Position numbers and translations under genes: made by a program | Shown: in pieces, positions 7,626-16,741 of the stretch | Numbering within the stretch: the stretch's first letter is position 1 | Layout: each line of letters begins with the position of its first letter | Assembly: GCA_038204465.1 (NCBI GenBank) | Contig: JBBRCX010000014.1 | Location: 1 to 59,297 of the forward strand | Source of the DNA: JBBRCX01 sp038204465 | GTDB taxonomy: Bacteria > Planctomycetota > Phycisphaerae > Tepidisphaerales > Tepidisphaeraceae | Direction of reading: 5' to 3' | DNA length: 59,297 nt | Notes under the pieces: generated by a model | Seen by the model: the letters and a program-made list of their open reading frames with translations, nothing else | Database searches by the model: none | Told to the model about the DNA's origin: nothing

Positions 7626-8216
7626 ATGACGACGGTTTTCGAGGAGCGAATGGTGAATCGAATCGACCAGCGCGGGTCGCCGCGCGTTCGGGCGCAAATC
7701 AGCGCCGCGGTGAAGGCGTACCACGCCCGGCGGATGGCGGGAGAGAGCCTGCTGGAGGCGCGTCCGCGAAGAAAGAAGCGCGGAGAAAAGAAGCGCAAGC
7801 GCATTGTCGATCCGACCGCGATGCGTCCGGATGAGGGCCTGATTGCCTGGCTTCGCCGGACGGCGCGGCTGGGGATGCGCTGGCGCAATGAGCTGGATGA
7901 GGTGCAGCGAACCTATGCGCATTACCTGGGCGAGTGGGATTCTTTTGTGGCAGATTGCGCGCGCGAGCGGCCTGCCGATCGGCGGCGCTTGCGCGAGGGG
8001 CGTCGCGACCTGCTGCACCGCTGCCGCCAGGAACTTCTGTTCCTGCGGATTCCCAGCGCCGAAGCGCAGGCGATCGCATTGGACGTCGTCGCGCAACACC
8101 GCAGCCGTCAAAACGACCCAATTCTTCGCGGCCGGGGCGGTCGTGCGGTACCTACCGCGGCGGACGGGGCGCCGGTTACAGTTGAGACTGGGCGCGGCGA
8201 AAAATCAAGGGGTTGA
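7626..8216 (+). CDS. Basic hypothetical protein
   Basis: A 196-residue, very Arg-rich protein with a Lys/Arg block (RRKKRGEKKRKR, about 49-60) and helical segments. There is no signal peptide or membrane helix and I do not recognise the family. The charge suggests nucleic-acid binding. It follows the GNAT gene with a GAGG site before ATG 7626, and its last 41 bases overlap the convergent gene ending at 8176. The tail after about residue 170 looks less protein-like, so the gene may have lost its original stop. Confidence 0.55.
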   Translation: MTTVFEERMVNRIDQRGSPRVRAQISAAVKAYHARRMAGESLLEARPRRKKRGEKKRKRIVDPTAMRPDEGLIAWLRRTARLGMRWRNELDEVQRTYAHYLGEWDSFVADCARERPADRRRLREGRRDLLHRCRQELLFLRIPSAEAQAIALDVVAQHRSRQNDPILRGRGGRAVPTAADGAPVTVETGRGEKSRG

Positions 8217-9438
8217 GCCGCAGGTGCCTGTTGTCGGTGAACAGCTTGCAGCGATGCGGGCCCCAGTGTTTCAGGTAGGTGATCATGCACGAGACATTGG
8301 ATCCTCCAAGGCCCATGAACCAGTCGCAGCGCGCGGCGATGTACGTATCGCGCATCACTTCGACACCGAGCTGCTTCTTGCCGCCTGGCGCCGGCTTAAA
8401 GTGCACGCCGGTCTGGTCGGCTGTCCGCGCGCACTGGGCCACGACGAGCCGGTTGGCGTAACGGCGCAGCCAGGTGTTGACGACGGCAGCGTCGTCGGTG
8501 AGCAGAAAGATGCGGTGTGGTGAATTCGGCGGCAGCGCGCCGAGCATCCCGAAGTAGCGCGTGTTGATTTCGTCGAGATCGTCGACCTCAAGGCGTTTGT
8601 CAGATCCGCGCACATGCACCGCGATCGCCGGGCGCCCGGCGAGGTTCGCCTGCCAGAACTGATCGACCTGTCGCATGATCGCCGGCTTCGGCTTCAGGTA
8701 TTTGCTGATGAGGTACTGATACAGCTCAGCGACGCTGAGCGGATTGAGCGGATGGACATCGGGGATCCAGGGCTTGAGCACCGTGACGCTGTTGTGGAAA
8801 TCGGCGACGACCACCCGCTGGGGCCGATTGAACAGCAGTGGCCCGGCGCAGCGCGAGAAGTCTCCTGTCCACTGGTTCACAGCCCCTTGGCGCAGGTTCG
8901 ACGCCGTCCATTTCGGGGGAAAGAAATCGCCCGCGCGAACCACGTCAGCGAAGGTTGCGCGCGAGACGGGCTCAAAGAAGCTGTCCCACGCGTTGGTTGC
9001 CGGGTCATCGGAGAACAGGCTGTTGCCCCCCCAGTGAACGACCGGCGTGCGCCCTTCCAGCTCCGCCAGCAGCACCGAGCCCAGGACCTGATCCACATCC
9101 GACCAGAAGCCATTTCCCCATGCTTTGATCAAGAGGAACTTTTCGGAATCGCCAGCACTCGGGCGGTGCGCCGCTCGGGCTTCGGCTTCGACCAGCTTCT
9201 GTCTGAGTTCAGGCCTGGCGGGGCCGCTCGCCAGGGCGCGTCGCAGGTAGTCGGCCGCGAAGTCATACTTGCCGGCGCGGAGCGCAACCTCCGCCAGGAT
9301 CTCCAGCGCTTCAGATTCCCTTCCAGTGACCACGAGCACGGCTTGGCCGAGAATGTCCGCCAGCGGCAGATTGCCCTCGGCGAGGGCTTCGCGAGACTCC
9401 TGAATGAGCTCATCCGGATTAAGCGTTGGCTCCGGCAT
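8176..9438 (-). CDS. TPR protein with NodZ-like (GT23) fucosyltransferase domain
   Basis: A 420-residue protein. Residues about 5-85 form TPR-like helical repeats; the rest resembles the NodZ/FUT8 alpha-1,6-fucosyltransferase family. The signature is VHVRGSDKRLE near residue 275, with a later SNVSCMITYL segment that corresponds to the family's G-S...S motif. Such enzymes transfer fucose from GDP-fucose to a glycan. No membrane helix is seen, so it probably acts in the cytoplasm on a glycan precursor. ATG 9438 was preferred over an upstream in-frame start (9612), which would overlap the divergent gene. It is divergent from the secreted protein at 9597. Confidence 0.7.
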   Translation of the reverse strand: MPEPTLNPDELIQESREALAEGNLPLADILGQAVLVVTGRESEALEILAEVALRAGKYDFAADYLRRALASGPARPELRQKLVEAEARAAHRPSAGDSEKFLLIKAWGNGFWSDVDQVLGSVLLAELEGRTPVVHWGGNSLFSDDPATNAWDSFFEPVSRATFADVVRAGDFFPPKWTASNLRQGAVNQWTGDFSRCAGPLLFNRPQRVVVADFHNSVTVLKPWIPDVHPLNPLSVAELYQYLISKYLKPKPAIMRQVDQFWQANLAGRPAIAVHVRGSDKRLEVDDLDEINTRYFGMLGALPPNSPHRIFLLTDDAAVVNTWLRRYANRLVVAQCARTADQTGVHFKPAPGGKKQLGVEVMRDTYIAARCDWFMGLGGSNVSCMITYLKHWGPHRCKLFTDNRHLRLNPLIFRRAQSQL

Positions 9439-9596
9439 CAAAGCAAGAAGATAACCGAAGCTGCCGCAGCCGGCAGAGCGCGGCGCATTGATTTCACACC
9501 GCTCACCGAGGCGCGTAGTAATATTGGCTCTGCCCGTAAGGCAAAAGCAGAATTGCCGCGCCTGATGAAGGTGAGACGCAAGCAACTGGAGAAGGA

Positions 9597-12293
9597 ATGA
9601 AGCTCTTTGCAAAACTCACACTCGCGCTGCTGTGCGCGGTTGCCGCCTTCCCGGGCCACTCGGTTCGTGCCGCCGATGCGCCAGGGAAGATCTGGATGCG
9701 CTTGCGTTTGATCGCGCCACAGAACGTGCTCTATTCCGCGAGCATTCCGGGGGTGGGGGTGCTCGGCTCGGCGGGTCTGACGGAGAAGCTGGATAAGCTC
9801 CCGGCGCCGAAAGAGGCTGACCTGTTGAAGAGCGGGCAAGACTCGGCGTGGGCGCCGCTTGCGCCATCGCCGCGCAAGCACAACGACTACTCCGATACGG
9901 ATTACGGCTTCACCCGGATCACGCTGTTGCCGCAACCGGGAAAGCAATTTCCGCGAGACGCGATCGTATCGATGGAGTTTTCAACCGCGCCTGACAAGGT
10001 TGCGAGCTTTCACAGCGTTGAGGAGCCGGCCGAGTTCTGCAAGCCTTTCTTTGCGGCCGAATCATCCGGATTGCTGGCGGTATATGTGCCGGGCGACGCC
10101 ACGCCGGCCGGGCTGAAGAAGCTGAAGACGATTACCGAGATGGCGAGGGACCGGCTGAAGATCCTGGAGGACCTCAAGCCCGGCTCGCCGCCCCACCTGA
10201 CGCGGGTGCGCGTGGGGACCTGGATGAGCGCCGCCGACTCCGGTTTTCTCAGCAAGTCGCGGGCGGAGATTGACTTCAAGATCGCGGAGCAGTTGGGCGT
10301 GAACATGATCACCACCGGACTGGATGCGGGGTATGGAATCGAGGACACGGACTTTGCGGAGCTGGCGCAGAAGCATGGGATCGTGGCGACAACCTGGACG
10401 GCATGGGGGATGAAGGAATGGCTCGCGCCGTTCGATCAGCCCCCCGCCACCCCGGCGCCAGCGCCCAATCCAGCCGAGCAGAAGCCGTTGACCCTCGAAG
10501 AGGCGTGGCATCGCGATACCGATGCGCTCTATAGCCGGCAGTCGCGCCTGGCGAAGCTGGCGCTGCCGAACACCTTCGCCCTGGCGAAGCACGTGAATCT
10601 CGGAGACGAGCCCAGCGCGAGTTTCAACGCCGACATCATCGTGAAGAACCCACCGATCCTTGCCGGCTACCGCGAGCTGATGAAGAAGGAGGGGCTGGAG
10701 CCCAGGGCATTGGGCGCCGGCACCTGGGACGAGGTAAACCCGCTGGATGAGCGGAAGAAAGTTGCGTCGCCGGAAACCGCGCGGTTGTTCTATCACACGC
10801 GGCGCGTGATCGACAAGCTGACGACGATGAATTACCGCGCCCACACGGACGCGGTGAAGAAGTACTTTCCACAGGCCGACCTGATCGCGGTCAACTACCA
10901 GGCGGGGCTCGTGCAGTACGCGTTCATCGGAAACACCAATGACCTGGACAAGGGGCAACTCGATGTGTTCGAGCTTGGGCGGCAAGGGGCATTCCACGGC
11001 GCGATGACCGAAGACTGGACGGCCGGCTGGGAGCTGGGGCTGGGCCAGATCTGCCTCGGCGCCGACATCCTGCGCGCGGCCGGACGCAAAATGAACCTGC
11101 CTCTGGCCAGCTATGTGGTGGGCGCCGAGAACCTGTACGGCGAAATGTTCGCGTACCTGATGCAGGGCGTGAAGGAAAACAACCTTTACCTTTATGGCCC
11201 TTACACCAACATCGGCCCGGTCTGGGCCGACAACCAAGAAGGGTTGAAGGCGTGCGCCCGGGGCACGCGCGCGATCAAGAAGGTGGAAGACCCCATAGCG
11301 GACGGGCATGTGCGGCCCTCCCGCGCGGCGATGCTGGTGGCGAGCACTTCCGACATCATGCAGATCAAGGGCGTCTACTTCATGCCTGAGCGGCAGTTCT
11401 TTTACATCGCGCTCAAACATAGCTACGTGCCGATCGACATCATCTGCGAGCAGGACATCGCCGAAGACAATCTGCTCGAGAAATATGGGCTGCTCTACGT
11501 TACCGATCCGCAGCTGCGCAGCGACGTGCAGAAGAGGATCGCGGACTGGGTGAAGGCAGGCGGCTGCCTCTGGGCCGGCGTCGGCGCGGGGCAGTGGGAT
11601 GAGTACAACCAGCCCTCGCAGGTGCTCGACCCTGTCTTCGGGGTGAAGTCGCGAGGAGTGAGTTTCCAGAAGCAGTGGCCGCCCAGGTTGGCCGTGCCCT
11701 GGGCGACAATTCCGCAGAAGGCCGTCTACGAGCCGATGGGGAAACTGAAGTCGAACTCACCTCTGTTCGGCGGCAATGTGGAGCTTGCGGTCCAGGGCAT
11801 TCGCATGGACTGCACGCCGGGTACAGCGGAGGTGATCGGCACCTACGATGACGGCAAGCCGGCGATCTGTCTCAACAAATTTGGGCAGGGCCAGGCGCTG
11901 CTGGTGGGCGCGCTGGTCGGGCAGGAGTATGCAACTCAGCACTACGCGAAGATGCCGGATGACAAGGCGTGGTCGTTCGAGGCCGGCGCGGCGGGGCGCA
12001 AGCTGGTGAGCGGACTGCTGGAGGCGGCCAAGATGCAGCGCGCGGTCGATCTGTCCATTCCAGGCTTGTACACGTCGGTGTGGGATGCGCCGCAGGGAAC
12101 GCTGGTGTTTCTGCTGAACGCGACCGCCAGCAAGATCGCGCCCGACGTCACGGTGCGCGTGCCCGCGGGCGCGAAAGTGAAGGCGGTCGAGTCGGTTGAG
12201 CTGGGTGCGATCAAGTACAGCGTCAGCGGCGAGGTCGTGAAGTTTCAGCTCCCGTCGTCCGCGGGGCCGGACATGATCCTGCTGCGGCAGTGA
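9597..12293 (+). CDS. Very large secreted protein, glycoside-hydrolase-like with GATase-like domain
   Basis: An 898-residue protein with a signal peptide (MKLFAKLTLALLCAVAAF, cleavage near VRAAD). Residues about 200-560 look like a TIM-barrel glycosidase (LGVNMITTGLDAG, HVNLGDE). Residues about 570-780 resemble the beta-galactosidase trimerisation/GATase-like domain found after GH42-type barrels (PIDIICEQDI, YGLLYVTDP, WVKAGG). The C-terminal domain is all-beta. It probably acts on polysaccharide outside the cytoplasm; I cannot assign a GH family or catalytic residues with confidence. GAGAAGGA precedes ATG 9597. Confidence 0.7.
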   Translation: MKLFAKLTLALLCAVAAFPGHSVRAADAPGKIWMRLRLIAPQNVLYSASIPGVGVLGSAGLTEKLDKLPAPKEADLLKSGQDSAWAPLAPSPRKHNDYSDTDYGFTRITLLPQPGKQFPRDAIVSMEFSTAPDKVASFHSVEEPAEFCKPFFAAESSGLLAVYVPGDATPAGLKKLKTITEMARDRLKILEDLKPGSPPHLTRVRVGTWMSAADSGFLSKSRAEIDFKIAEQLGVNMITTGLDAGYGIEDTDFAELAQKHGIVATTWTAWGMKEWLAPFDQPPATPAPAPNPAEQKPLTLEEAWHRDTDALYSRQSRLAKLALPNTFALAKHVNLGDEPSASFNADIIVKNPPILAGYRELMKKEGLEPRALGAGTWDEVNPLDERKKVASPETARLFYHTRRVIDKLTTMNYRAHTDAVKKYFPQADLIAVNYQAGLVQYAFIGNTNDLDKGQLDVFELGRQGAFHGAMTEDWTAGWELGLGQICLGADILRAAGRKMNLPLASYVVGAENLYGEMFAYLMQGVKENNLYLYGPYTNIGPVWADNQEGLKACARGTRAIKKVEDPIADGHVRPSRAAMLVASTSDIMQIKGVYFMPERQFFYIALKHSYVPIDIICEQDIAEDNLLEKYGLLYVTDPQLRSDVQKRIADWVKAGGCLWAGVGAGQWDEYNQPSQVLDPVFGVKSRGVSFQKQWPPRLAVPWATIPQKAVYEPMGKLKSNSPLFGGNVELAVQGIRMDCTPGTAEVIGTYDDGKPAICLNKFGQGQALLVGALVGQEYATQHYAKMPDDKAWSFEAGAAGRKLVSGLLEAAKMQRAVDLSIPGLYTSVWDAPQGTLVFLLNATASKIAPDVTVRVPAGAKVKAVESVELGAIKYSVSGEVVKFQLPSSAGPDMILLRQ

Positions 12294-12415
12294 GCGGTTG
12301 GGATCAGGAAAAACGGAGCTTCCGTGAACGAATGTCCTGGATTAAGGCTTGGTCCGTTGGAAGTGAAACGCGACGTCGGCGCTCGCTTCAGCGGCAAGCT
12401 TTTGGAGGATCCATC

Positions 12416-12709
12416 ATGCCTCGCGGAGACAAATCCAGCTACACGAACAAACAGAAGCGCAAAGCCGAGCACATTGAGGAGAGCTACGAGGATCGCGGCG
12501 TGGGGAAGAAGGAGGCGGAGCGGCGCGCCTGGGCCACGGTCAACAAGAGTTCCGGCGGCGGAAAAAAGAGCGGATCCGGCCGCGGCAAGAAGGAGAACAA
12601 AGCCCCCTCGCGCAAGGGTGGGCGAAAGGGCGGCAGGGCTCAGTCGTCAGCGAAGCGGTCGGCGGCTGGGAGGAAAGGAGCCCGCACGCGGGCCCGCCGC
12701 GGCTCGTGA
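12416..12709 (+). CDS. Small basic protein of the MPRGDKSSYT family (plasmid stabilisation-like)
   Basis: The 97 residues begin MPRGDKSSYTNKQKRKAEHI and include EERRAWATVNK-like sequence (EAERRAWATVNKSSGGGKKS), a family widespread in bacteria and often labelled plasmid stabilisation protein, though its role is not established. The second half is Lys/Arg/Gly/Ser-rich and disordered, which suggests nucleic-acid binding. GGAGG at 12405-12409 precedes ATG 12416; the longer frame upstream lacks such a site. It stands alone between the secreted protein and a convergent regulator. Confidence 0.85.
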   Translation: MPRGDKSSYTNKQKRKAEHIEESYEDRGVGKKEAERRAWATVNKSSGGGKKSGSGRGKKENKAPSRKGGRKGGRAQSSAKRSAAGRKGARTRARRGS

Positions 12710-12816
12710 CGCTTCTGCGAGGAAGCGCCGCGCTGAGATGGGTATCGCCATCAAAAGCAAAGGGACGGCACAGCGTGTCGCCCCTGTTCCATCCACGTGC
12801 GGCCTTCAAGAACCGT

Positions 12817-13230
12817 TCAGTCGACCCACTCCTCCTCGTGCGGCTCGGTCTCAAGCGGCGCATTGGATCTCGTAGGCGGTTCCAAATCGTTCTCCATCGT
12901 CGCCACCGCGTTCGGTGAATCTGTTTGGGCTGCGACCGAAGGCGCAAGCCGCCGGTGACTCAAAGCGGACATTAGCCGCCGAACGTGGGTCTCCAGCGCG
13001 AGCCTGCCGCTGCCGGTCAGCACGAAGCTTGTCACAGGCCGGCCGTCGCGGAATTGCTTGTCGATGTTAATCAGCCCCGCCGACTGCAGGCGCTTGGCAT
13101 GGGCCGCAAGATTGCCGTCGGTCAGCTTCGTGCGCTTGCGCAGGCTGACGAATTCCTGACGCTCCTCGACCGCCAGCGCCGTGAGGATCTGCAGCCGTCC
13201 CGGGTTCGCAACCATCGCGTCAAAAGACAT
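12817..13230 (-). CDS. Winged-helix transcriptional regulator
   Basis: A 137-residue protein whose first ~90 residues form a winged helix-turn-helix: PGRLQILTALAVEE, then the recognition segment KLTDGNLAAHAKRLQSAGLI and a wing (GRPVTSFVLTGSGR). The family (HTH_34/MarR-ArsR-like) binds DNA as a dimer. The tail is acidic and disordered (ETEPHEEEWVD). GATAAT ends 6 bases before the ATG on the minus strand and no ribosome binding site is seen, so the message is probably leaderless. No ligand or target is evident; the large secreted protein gene at 13311-16349 is its nearest upstream neighbour. Confidence 0.85.
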   Translation of the reverse strand: MSFDAMVANPGRLQILTALAVEERQEFVSLRKRTKLTDGNLAAHAKRLQSAGLINIDKQFRDGRPVTSFVLTGSGRLALETHVRRLMSALSHRRLAPSVAAQTDSPNAVATMENDLEPPTRSNAPLETEPHEEEWVD

Positions 13231-13243
13231 ACACCCATTATCG
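13231..13243 (-). promoter_or_regulatory. -10 box 6 bases before the regulator start
   Basis: On the minus strand GATAAT is followed by GGGTGT and then the ATG at 13230. No convincing -35 was found. The spacing puts the transcription start at the start codon. Confidence 0.45.
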
Positions 13244-13310
13244 GACCGTCGCGGCCCGCGGCTTGAGAATCATTTGCCGCACAGAGGCAGGCAAGCCTGG
13301 GCGCTGCATG

Positions 13311-16300
13311 CTAATGAATATAGACCTCCGCGATTCCCGCCGTGTCGGTAACGGGCGCATTGATCCAGATGCGCGCGGCACGGGTCTTGACCGGTTGTGC
13401 AAGCTTGACCATCGATCGTGCGTCCTTGTTGTCGCGCACGACTTTCAGGACCTTCCAGTTGTTTGTGTCCCAGATCTGAATCTCGAAGTCCTTGCCGATC
13501 TTGTCCGGGGCCCAAAGGACTCCGACGTCACTGATCGTCTGTTCCTGGTCGAAACGAACGGCCCACCAGGCGGGGAAGTCGGGCCTTCGCCCCTCGTCGC
13601 CCTCCATCGTGTCGGGGAGCCAGAGACTGCCGGCGAATCCGTCAACCGCTTTGCCGGCGCCTTCCCAGTAGTTGGGATGCGAAAAGGGAATTCCCGCGTG
13701 CGCGAGGTTGTCGGCATCGGTAAATGGCTTGATGTCCGGCTGCGGATCGGGCCGCGGCACCTTCGCCTCCTGCGGCGGGGCCTCGGGCGTAGCGGGCGTT
13801 GCCGCCGTCGCGCCGGCGCCGGCCTGGAACCAGAACGACTGCGGCTGCGACCAATTGCTCGAATTGCCGCCAGCGTCGATCGCGCGAACTCGCCAGTGGT
13901 AGCGATGGTTGGGCTGCAGCTTGCCGGCGATCTTCAGCTCCGTGGCGCTCGCGGCGTCCTGCGTGAGCGCGGCGTCTTCGGTACGGAACAGCATCTCCTT
14001 CGCGACCTGAATTTCATACTTGGCCGCCTGGGCGCTGGGCCGCCATTTCAGCGTCACCTCAGCGGTCGCGACGTTCACGTTGCCCCAGGGCGACAGGGGC
14101 TGGGGAACCGTTGCGGCGGAAAACGCGCGGGAGATCTGGGCCGGAGGCGCGTAGATGAACATGCACCAGGGGGAATTGGGCGGCAGCGCCACCTTCTGGC
14201 GGACGACGCCCGCCGCGGGCGTCACCTGCTGTTCCACGGCGTGCGACCAATCGCCCGCTTTCTCGTCGAACACCTGCGCCGTCGCGGCGCCCGTCCAGAG
14301 GGCCGGGATCGTCACGTCCAGCGTGTGCGGCTTGCTGTCGAAGTTGGACGCGTAGATGCCAATGACGTCGCGGCCATCCTGCTTCACGACCAGCGTCTTC
14401 ACGAACAGGCTATTGGTGTCGGGATCGTTGACGATCGCCGGATAGACCGGCGCGGCGGTGACGAAGGCATAGCAGGTTCGACGGATCAGGTTCCAGGCGT
14501 TCGCGCCCGCTCGGCGGTGGTGCGGTTCCTGGATGCCGCTGAGCCAGATGTAATCGCCGGTCGTCGCCTGCTCGAAGCCGGTGTAGCCGAACAGATCGCC
14601 GTAGAGCGGGTCGCGCGTCTTCAGCCGGTGGGTGCCGGCGGCGCCTTTGACCCATTCCCCGTAACGATTGATCGGCTGATCGACCTCGGTGAAGACGTCG
14701 GCCTTCGGTTTATCCTCCGGCGTCAGCGGCATCGTCCGAGTCACCTTGAACTCGGTAGCCTCGCTGTCGGCCGTCGGCAGCAAAGAGTAGTTGAACATGG
14801 CATACAGAAACTGGTAAGGCGACGTCGCGCTGTACTGGCGATCGTAGATGCACGTCTCGTTGCTATAGGCCTGCTCGTCGCCATCGAACCCTGCCTCGAA
14901 GGTGAACGGCTTGCCGTTCGCCCAACGGTTGACCTTGGGGTCACCCAGCTTCATATCCTTCTCGGTCTTGCTCAGGCGGTAGCGGTTCCAGTCGATGGCG
15001 ATCTCGGGAATCAACAGCCACGAGCCCATGTAGGCGCGGCTCCTCTCCCAATCGGGCCGCTCAAACTTCCCGCCGGGATACTGCAGCTCGGGCCGCGCGT
15101 TGGGGGCCATCATCTGGTCATCGTCCACCTGCGGCCTGCCGTCGATCGCGTAGTCAGCGAAGGTGAAGCTGCAGTAGTGGGTCATCATCGCGTCGGTCAT
15201 GTCGCGCATTTTCTTGCCGCGCGCCAGCGACGTGTCATACAGGAGAAAGCGGATGTCCGGCAGCCACCAGTGCGGCGACATCACCGGCGCCTTCGGATTC
15301 TTCTGATGGACATAGCCGGCCAGCTTGCTGAATTCCGTCTGGTAGTTTTCCGCCCAGCGCGTGCCGTCGTAGCCGGCTGCCGCCCACTTATCGCCCCACC
15401 AGCGGCCGAAGCCCTGCCCGCGCGGCCCCCACTGCTCGCAGGTGAAGTTGTAGTCGGTCGAGTACGCGAGCAGCCCATCGATGCCGGGCTTCAGCACGTT
15501 CAGATATCCGTCAGGCTTGATCAGCGCGACGTCGGTTCCCGGCGGAATCTTGGACGCATCGGCAAACTGCACGTGAATCTTCCCGGGCTTCTCCACCTTC
15601 ATCTCCGGCGGCACCGGCTTCTTGTCGACGTCGATAAACTCGCACCACTGCGGGGCCGTCGTCACCAGATGCCAGATGGAATAGAAGGTCGAGCGCCGAT
15701 AACCCCAGTTCACCCGCGCATCCTCGGCCGTCAGCTTCAGCGCCATCCCATCGCCGCCGCTGTAGTTCATCACGAACGCGCCAGCCCCGGGCAGAATACC
15801 CAGCAGCATGCTGTTCAAGTTGGGATTGAGGCTCGGGCGCATCACGATGCCCTGCCGCCAGACGTCAAAGTCGAAATAGATCGAGTTCTGGTAGACCGGC
15901 AGGTCGTGGCCCGACACGGGCCGGACCGCGATCGACTCGAGCTTCGCCAGGCCCGGGCCGGCGTTGGTGATGGTTACGGAGTTGTCGCCCTTGTTCACCC
16001 AGCTTGCGATCAACGAATAGTTGGCCTCGATCTTCGCGATGGGCGGGTTCATCCCGGGCTTGCCGCGGACGCTGTCATAGCGCGTGTCGCCGCCGAACGC
16101 GTGGTAAGGCAGCAGATCGTGGTCGTTGACGCGCGTGAGGATCGTGGCGCCGCCAAAGTCGGCGTCCTTCATCGTGACCCGAAGCGCGACTGCCCGTTGC
16201 TCGGCCAAGTTGAGTTTCAATTCGAGCTTCTGACCGGCGGGCAGATCACGCGGCTCATTCAGCAGGACCGTCTCCTGCGCTCGCGAGGCGGTCGCGAGAA

Positions 16301-16349
16301 CCAGCACCAATGCGAACAGCATCCGCGGCACACGCATGAAATGTTGCAT
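13311..16349 (-). CDS. Very large secreted protein with Fn3-like and discoidin (F5/8C) domains
   Basis: A 1012-residue protein with a signal peptide (RMLFALVLVLATASRAQE). A long N-terminal to central region has glycosidase character (Trp-rich, EQWGPRGQGFGRWWGD, DIRFLLYD, QVDDDQM), but I cannot assign a family. A fibronectin type III-like domain lies at about 750-840 and a discoidin-type carbohydrate-binding domain at about 890-1012 (WWAVRFDQ, KIGKDFEIQIWD). ATG 16349 was chosen because AGGTGA lies just upstream; a GTG at 16370 has no such site. It is likely a surface or secreted sugar-active protein, and lies divergent from the EF-G paralogue. Confidence 0.72.
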   Translation of the reverse strand: MQHFMRVPRMLFALVLVLATASRAQETVLLNEPRDLPAGQKLELKLNLAEQRAVALRVTMKDADFGGATILTRVNDHDLLPYHAFGGDTRYDSVRGKPGMNPPIAKIEANYSLIASWVNKGDNSVTITNAGPGLAKLESIAVRPVSGHDLPVYQNSIYFDFDVWRQGIVMRPSLNPNLNSMLLGILPGAGAFVMNYSGGDGMALKLTAEDARVNWGYRRSTFYSIWHLVTTAPQWCEFIDVDKKPVPPEMKVEKPGKIHVQFADASKIPPGTDVALIKPDGYLNVLKPGIDGLLAYSTDYNFTCEQWGPRGQGFGRWWGDKWAAAGYDGTRWAENYQTEFSKLAGYVHQKNPKAPVMSPHWWLPDIRFLLYDTSLARGKKMRDMTDAMMTHYCSFTFADYAIDGRPQVDDDQMMAPNARPELQYPGGKFERPDWERSRAYMGSWLLIPEIAIDWNRYRLSKTEKDMKLGDPKVNRWANGKPFTFEAGFDGDEQAYSNETCIYDRQYSATSPYQFLYAMFNYSLLPTADSEATEFKVTRTMPLTPEDKPKADVFTEVDQPINRYGEWVKGAAGTHRLKTRDPLYGDLFGYTGFEQATTGDYIWLSGIQEPHHRRAGANAWNLIRRTCYAFVTAAPVYPAIVNDPDTNSLFVKTLVVKQDGRDVIGIYASNFDSKPHTLDVTIPALWTGAATAQVFDEKAGDWSHAVEQQVTPAAGVVRQKVALPPNSPWCMFIYAPPAQISRAFSAATVPQPLSPWGNVNVATAEVTLKWRPSAQAAKYEIQVAKEMLFRTEDAALTQDAASATELKIAGKLQPNHRYHWRVRAIDAGGNSSNWSQPQSFWFQAGAGATAATPATPEAPPQEAKVPRPDPQPDIKPFTDADNLAHAGIPFSHPNYWEGAGKAVDGFAGSLWLPDTMEGDEGRRPDFPAWWAVRFDQEQTISDVGVLWAPDKIGKDFEIQIWDTNNWKVLKVVRDNKDARSMVKLAQPVKTRAARIWINAPVTDTAGIAEVYIH

Positions 16350-16741
16350 AGTCACCTGAGGAAGTTTCACGCAATTCGAAAGACTCCGTACGTATCGTTA
16401 CCCGTTTGCGGCGGGGATGTTGAGCGAGCTCAAACAGTCGCCTCGTGGTTTAGCATCAGACTGCTGCCGAAGTGTACGGGTTCTGTGTCAAAGCGCCTCC
16501 ATCCCTGGCAGCAAATGCCAATGCGCGAATGCGTATGCAATTTCTGCCCGACTGATGATCCGGAAAGCTTGCAGGCTCATTGTCCTCACCTGGAGCTCGC
16601 GCCGCCGCAGCCCTGCCTTTGCCCGACCCGCGCGGCGGCTTATACTGATTCACTGAGAATTCGGCAGCCGCCGCTCACTGTTGTGGCTCGTCGTTTTGCC
16701 GGTGCAGCGGCTCGTGCCTCCCTTCTTCGCGAGGAGCGGTA
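16350..16741. other. Divergent intergenic region, no clear gene
   Basis: These 392 bases separate two divergently transcribed genes. A plus-strand frame from ATG 16521 (starting MRECVCNFCPTDDPES) runs to a TAA that overlaps the next start as TAATG. Its start has several cysteines, but the rest looks non-coding, so I do not call it. Promoters for both flanking genes must lie here; I could not pick a convincing pair of hexamers. Confidence 0.4.
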
